Below, piece by piece: positions 1 through 6,300 of a DNA stretch of 8,606 bases; positions within the stretch are counted from its first letter, which is position 1; each line of letters begins with the position of its first letter. The stretch lies in assembly GCA_964540005.1 (NCBI GenBank), contig CAZILN010000172.1:1-8606 (forward strand), given 5' to 3'. The notes under the pieces are model-generated. The model worked only from the letters and a program-made list of their open reading frames with translations, did no database searches and was not told where the DNA came from. Origin of the DNA: CAZILN01 sp964540005 (GTDB lineage: Bacteria > Bacteroidota > Bacteroidia > Bacteroidales > SM23-62). A program made the position numbers and the translations under genes.

Positions 1-93
1 TTTCTTCTCATCAGTAGCTGCTGATCAGGAGCAAATTTAAGAAAGTATTGCAAACCTGGGTACTATTATCGTATTGTTTTATAGGTATTTAAA

Positions 94-119
94 TGCAGCC
101 ACAGGCCTGTACCGCTGCA
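94..119. repeat. Inverted repeat around a perfect 10-bp palindrome
   Basis: TGCAGC (94-99) pairs with GCTGCA (114-119), and between them lies the perfect palindrome ACAGGCCTGT (101-110). On RNA it could form a six-pair stem with an internal bulge; on DNA it could be a dimer-binding site. No clear T tract follows on the plus strand, so a plain intrinsic terminator for that strand is unlikely. It sits just upstream of the candidate promoter. Confidence 0.4.
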
Positions 120-126
120 AAAATAA

Positions 127-158
127 TTTGTTTAGTATTAAATAATATTGTATTTTTT
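127..158 (+). promoter_or_regulatory. Candidate Bacteroidota-type promoter for the large gene
   Basis: TTTG at 127-130, a gap of 20 bases, then TATTTTTT at 151-158. The Bacteroidota primary sigma factor is known to prefer a TTTG -33 box, 19-21 bases, and a TANNTTTG -7 box; here seven of the eight -7 positions agree with that pattern (final G replaced by T). This would put the transcript start near 165 and leave an untranslated leader of roughly 130 bases. The region is AT-rich, so a chance match is quite possible. Confidence 0.3.
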
Positions 159-297
159 ATCAGGTTTAATTGTCTCACTCAAAAACAAATTACTAATATA
201 CATCTGGATACCGGAATATCAGGAACACTGGTTTTCAACTCCGGTCAATAGTATAATATCTCAGTAAAAGCTAAAACCAAAACAAAAACTCCCCGCC

Positions 298-357
298 ATG
301 TTTAAATTAAGCTTGACTGTATCTCTTCTCATAATTTTACAGCTTTCACTGTTCAGC
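298..357 (+). other. Signal peptide (residues 1-20) of the large surface protein
   Basis: Residues 1-20 have one early lysine (K3), a hydrophobic core rich in L, I and V, and a small-residue end LFS before QEW, which suggests signal peptidase I cleavage after S20. No lipobox cysteine is present: the first Cys is C28 and lacks the L-x-x-C context. The protein should therefore be a Sec substrate rather than a lipoprotein, consistent with its T9SS sorting domain. Confidence 0.85.
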
Positions 358-3300
358 CAGGAATGGATAGTATATGACTGCAAAGTTCTGCCTGATGTAA
401 ATATTGACACTTTCGTTCAGAGCAATGTAGCCGGTGATCCTGCCAGCAATACAATCATAGCAGACCCGGACAGCCCGGGAAATCTCATCCTGGAACTGAT
501 CTCTCCTGGTGCTGATCCGGGCAAGTTTATGTGGAAATACAACTTTCCGAATGATATGAATGATTCCCTAACCCTGGTCTTTAGGTTAAAAGCTGCTGCC
601 GGCACCTATGACAGGGTAATGGAAATTGACCTGCAGCAGGCCGGCTACAGGGAAAGATTGTACCTGATGAGCGATAATACCTACCGGTTAAACGAGTCAT
701 ATGTTCTGGGAGACCTGCCGATTGGATTGGCGGACTGGCACATTGTGAGGATATCAAAAGAAGCAGACCAGGTAGCCGTATATGTAGACGAACAGGCAGT
801 TTCCCTGGCCGAAGTGACAAGCCCTACAACTACAGCAGAGAACTACTTCCGTTTCGGGGATGGTAACGGAAGTTCCACCCTGGGCGGTTTGGTTGACTGG
901 ATAGCATGGGATACAACCGGGGCTTATGCTCCCTGGGAAGGTGTGGCCCTGCCCGACTCACTGATTACATACCATGCCGTCTCTGATGCCAGCCTGGCAT
1001 CCCTGACGAATTCAACAGGTTCCCTCACACCTGCCTTCAACCCTGATATATTTGTCTACGATCTCAATCTTACCGGTCCCACAACATCAGTAACACTTAC
1101 TGCGACAGCCAATGATGCAGGTGCCTCGGTCACGGGTGATGGTACTTTTACAATGTTCCCGGACACAGCATATATTGAGGTAACGGCCCAGGATGGACTT
1201 GTTAGGACTTACCAGGTCAATATATCCGATACACCAAATAATTCATTACTGATAACCGAAGCAAGGATGGACGATGCGAAAATGGCTTACCTGGAAATTA
1301 CCAATATGGGAACTGAAAATATTAATCTTGCTGCGTTTGAATTGGGAAATATAAGGCCCTGGGCCGATCCCTGGAACCCGGAGGCAGGTTATGCTATGAT
1401 GTTGCCAGACGTGGAACTTACTGCCGGAGAATCCTATGTCATTGCTTCAGCTTTCGATTTCATGGAGGAACAATATGCCCTTGATGTGGCTGAATTCGGA
1501 TATTCCAGGAATTATTGGGAAAGGCAGACAAAGAAAGAAATGTGGGAACTGGCAGATCTCCAGGTACATTTTCAGGAAATTAATTCAGATGCGACAGACA
1601 GCGTATCGGATAATTACCTGACCATGGATGTCTGGGCTGGCAGGGAATGCTGGTACCTGAGACATCATATCAGCGGGAGTTATTCAACGGTTACTGACCA
1701 GGTAGGCGGAGTGTTTGACGTGGCCGGGCGTAACTCACCAGACGGTTTTTATGATGTGGCCGGTGTGCCGGGGGCTACAGGCAATACTACCCTGATCCGG
1801 AAATTCAGTGTAAAGGAAGGTGAACTCAATTTTGATGCCACCAGGGGGACAGACCCTGCTTCCTCATCCTGGATGCCAGTCCCATTCCTGCAAGGTTCAT
1901 TTGAGCCCTTCCGTGCAGTATTCTGGACCGTAGGAAACCACGGAAATTACCTGCTTAACGATACAACTCTTGTCTCTGATACAGTCGATATCGACTGGGA
2001 TAATTCCATCCTGACTGTTCCCTGGGGAGTCAGGAACGATGATTCAATCATGTATCAGTTTAAAAGGATGCCCGGACTGGCATGGCATTACGACTATGCC
2101 CCCTCACATGAAGATTCTGCCTATGTTTCGGTCCGGACAGGCGATGTGTTGACCGTTTATGCCTGCGGTAACGAACTGAATGTGATTGTATTTGATATCA
2201 TTGTCTCGGAACCAGCCATTGATGCTAATATTGTTATCCCGAAAAGGGAAAGAACTGACAATGGAGATTATGCAATTCCCCCCCCCTTCAAAGTTTCTGA
2301 TAGAGTTCCTGGAATGGACACCATAAGCAATGTACCCTTTGCCACACGCCGGGACACGCTCCTGAAATACCTTGAAAAAGCCCCCAATGCCAGCTGGGAA
2401 TTTGTATGGGTGGACGGAACAGAAAGGACGGACCTGAAAGATGGTGATATACTCAGGATCACTGCTGAAGACGAAATATCGATTAAGGATTATTATATAA
2501 AGGTCCAGGCATACTTTAAAAACGGGAACGCCCACCTGAGTTCCATAACCTGGCCTGATATACCGGATGCGTACCGCGACCTCTTCGGATGGATAGGCGA
2601 TACCGTTGCCAATTTCTCAAGCGGATCATATGATTATAAAATAAGGGTGCCATGGGATTACGAAGGGATCCCTGCCCTGGTGGCAAAAACAGTAGATATC
2701 AATGCGACCGTTGCAGTTGACCGGGCCACCAACCTATACGGGTCAGTTGCCGACAGGACGGTTACTTTCACCGTTACTGCCGAGGACGATACTTCAACGC
2801 TGGTTTACCGGGTCCAGATGGACAAAGACAAGAACCCGGCTAACATACAGCCCTGGCAGGGCGAACCTTTTATCTCGGAATTTGTTTTCTGGGATCAATG
2901 GAACAACGGGTTTATCGAGATCGCCAACCCGGGGACGGAACCCCTTGATCTGAGTGATTACATGATATTCGGGGCATTCGGTTATGATACGATCGGAGCA
3001 ATCACCTCATATGGAACTGCTGACGGGGATACATGGCTGAACCGTTATAGAAAATACATTCCAGGGTATAAGTGGCAGGACTCCCTCTCCTGGCTTGTCC
3101 AACCTGCTATTGCTGAACCCGATCCGGGTGTTGATGCGGTGATCCAGCCCGGTGATGTTTTTGTGATGGGAGGGATAAATAGTACCGCTCAGGCATACAG
3201 TTATTATGACGAAAACAGCTGGCCCGCCGAGCAGCAGTGCGATGTAATCTTCAACCACCCCACCAAAGGGAATAACTGGGGTGAAAATGTAGATGTTAAT

Positions 3301-6300
3301 GGGACTTTTGTCCGTCAGTGGACAGGCGCCGACATATACCTGTATAAGATCCTGAATGAGTCCGTTAAAAACGGCCTGAAGCCGGCCACCGATCCGGATG
3401 ATTTTCAGTTAATTGAGATCTTCGGACATGAGGGTAGCACTCCCTGGACCGTGGGCGGGGTAGAGGTCCAGATGACCACCAGTTGTGTACGGAAGCCTGA
3501 ATACTATGAGCCCCGGTACGAATATGCCGAATCGTTTGGCACCACCCCGGAGGACAGTGAGTGGGAGCTTTACGACTGGAACTATTTCACGGGACTTGGA
3601 TTAATCTGGCCTTTAAATTTATTGTCGGTCACGCAAGATCTGGGAACTCATTTTATGAATGATGTTACCATCTACCGGTCAACAGTATCATCCCTGGTCT
3701 ATATTGTCAGTGAAGGGTATTCCATGTCAGAAATGATCAGGGGGGTGGTAACCGGGACCACTGCCAGTGAGGTGTTCGTTAATACCATAAAGGCCGACCC
3801 GGGCCAGGCCAGGATCGTGGTAAGCAGTACCACCGGTATTCCACTGGCTGGTGATGATGCCGTTAATAACGGGGATTCACTGATCGTTGTCTCTGCCGAC
3901 GGGAATAATACTTCGGCTTATATCCTGGAGGTCAATGCTGATGGCCTTAGTGATGATGCGGTGCTGACTTCATCGGTATACACCATTTCTGTGAGCGGTT
4001 CGACCGGAACCATAAGCGGCTTCAGTTACGGAGCGACGGTACGGGAAGTGTATGACAGCGTAAGCCTGCCGGCCGGTGCGCGTATGACCATCATAGATGC
4101 TGACGGGACCTACGTTCCCCTGCAAACCCAGCAGGATACCGGATATACTGAAACCCTGGTAGGGGATTTTATCTTCTTCGAGGTGATCGCGGAAGACAAC
4201 GCCACCATCATTACCTATCACCTGCAGCCTGATGTCTCCACCGGTGATGCCTACCTGATATCAGTGATATTTAATGTCAATAATGAGTTGCTGACCATTT
4301 CCGGTATCCCTTCAGATTTCAGTGTCCCGGCCTTCTGGTCAAGCATAGAGGTGGTCACGGGTGCCACTGCCATCCTGCTTGATAAATCCGGTATGGAACG
4401 GACACAGGGCATAGTGGCCTGGGATGACATACTGGAAATAACTTCATCGGACCTGACGACGATTAAGCAGTATCAATTGAACTTTAATGAAGAATTCCTG
4501 GTTATCAATCCGGTTGTCAGTTCCGTCCTGTGTTATGGTGAAAGCAACGGAAGTATCCGGGTTGACATGCTTGGATTGATAAGGGAGTTTGAATATTCAG
4601 TGGACGGAGGTGCCAGCTGGCAGGCAGACAGCCTGTTTTCCGGTCTTCCCACAGGCAGTTACGATGTGGCCGTAAGGGATACCGGAGGGATTGTATACCA
4701 GGATCAGTTGACCATAAATCAGCCGGATTCCCTTAGTATTGGTTTCGCTGTTACTGATGTGGACTGTGATTCAGGAATTAGGGGAAGTATAGATCTGACA
4801 GTCAGCGGGGGAACCGGAGTCATGACCTTTCTCTGGTCCAACGATTCAACTGCCGGGGATATATCCGGACTCCTGCCGGGAATGTATACGGTAACCGTAT
4901 CCGATGAAAACACCTGTATGGCAATTGACAGCATTGAGGTACTGACAGCCGGGACCTTGCCTGTTTTACTTACTGATACCATAGAAATATGTCCGGGTGA
5001 CAGCAGCCAGCTGGCCGGACCGGCAGGATATGAACATTATGAATGGTCAACCGGGGTTCTTGATACAAACCAGATCACAATTGATTCCCAGGGAGCATAC
5101 TGGCTGGAAGTATCAGATTCCCTTTCCTGTACCGGCATTGATACTGCTATGCTGATTGTATATCCTGAAATGACTCTTCAGACCACGGTAACGGATTATG
5201 ATTGCGAAACAGGAACCGGAGGCAGCATAGACCTGGTTGTCAACAGCGGTACTGCACCCTTTGGTTACCTGTGGTCGAATGATTCTACCGGCCAGGACAT
5301 TTCAGGATTAGAGCCTGGTGAATACTCTGTTATCGTGCTTGACGGTAACATGTGCCTTGGAAATGATACAGTGAATATCGGAATCCAGGGCTATCTTCAG
5401 GTAAGCCTTGTAGACAGTATAGAGTTCTGTAACGGGGAAGATAGTACCATCATTGCCCCGGAAGGCTATTCTTCCTATGAATGGTCAAACGGTATATCCG
5501 ATACAAACCGGGTTACAGTCGATGAGACAGGAATTATAGTGTTGATGGTTACTGCCGCCTATAACTGCGAAAATGAACCGGATACTGTAATTGTCATTGA
5601 GCATGACATACCCCCGGCCCCGGAGGCTGAAGATAAAACTACCGATTATGGAGCTGTTGTACCTGATCTTACTGCAACGGGTGATAACATACGGTGGTAT
5701 GCACAGGCAGATTCAAGCTACCTGGGCGAGGGGGCCAGTTATCCAACGGGTGAGACAGCATCTGGAACCTATTCATATTTAGTCACTCAAATCATAAACA
5801 TATGTGAAAGCCCGTATACCCAGGTATCACTTACCATTAAGGATCCGGTTATTCCGGTTGAGATCCCCGATACGTCAATCTGCAACGGTGATACTGCAAT
5901 ATACCAGCAGACCGAAGAAGCAGGCCATGTATATTCCTGGATAGATCTGAGCACAGGGGAAGCGGTCTCAACAGAGGCCGGTGCAATGCTATCACCCACA
6001 GTTACAACTGACTACGTTTACAAGGACAGCACAACCGCAACACACAGCGTTGGAATTGATACATTCAGGGTTACGGTGAATCCATTGCCGGAATTTACAT
6101 ATACTGTAACTAATAACCCGATATATCAGGGATATACTACTAGCATTACTATTTCAGGGGCAGCCGAATATACATGGTCCCCGAATGATCCTTTACATAT
6201 TGCAGGGGAAGTGTATAATACATCTCCTAATGTTAATACTCAATACACAGTTACAGGTACTACTGCTGCCGGTTGCGTTGGTGATACAGTTATAGCTATC

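Larger units (their letters stand above)
1..297. other. AT-rich intergenic leader upstream of the large gene, no supported gene
   Basis: No gene is supported here. The stretch is clearly more AT-rich than the coding sequence after it. It contains imperfect palindromes near 17-32 and 94-119, a candidate promoter at 127-158, and an A-rich run (about 268-289) just before the start codon, which suits translation initiation without Shine-Dalgarno. A short frame-2 open stretch ends at a TAA at 38-40 and could be the tail of an upstream gene, but 12 codons are too few to say. Confidence 0.6.

Noticed and set aside
93..251. 52-codon ORF starting at ATG 93 in the leader, with a hydrophobic middle segment
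   Set aside because: No recognisable family, no ribosome-binding context, codons AT-rich like the surrounding non-coding DNA, and it overlaps the promoter candidate. A chance open frame is the simpler reading.
2104..2535. 143-codon minus-strand ORF inside the large gene
   Set aside because: It lies wholly opposite a continuous, domain-bearing coding frame and shows no family motif; it is a shadow frame.
4510..5577. A possible CRISPR-like or satellite array suggested by repeated motifs
   Set aside because: Repeats are coding, in frame and diverged at about half protein identity with a 438-bp period; this is domain duplication, not a CRISPR or satellite.
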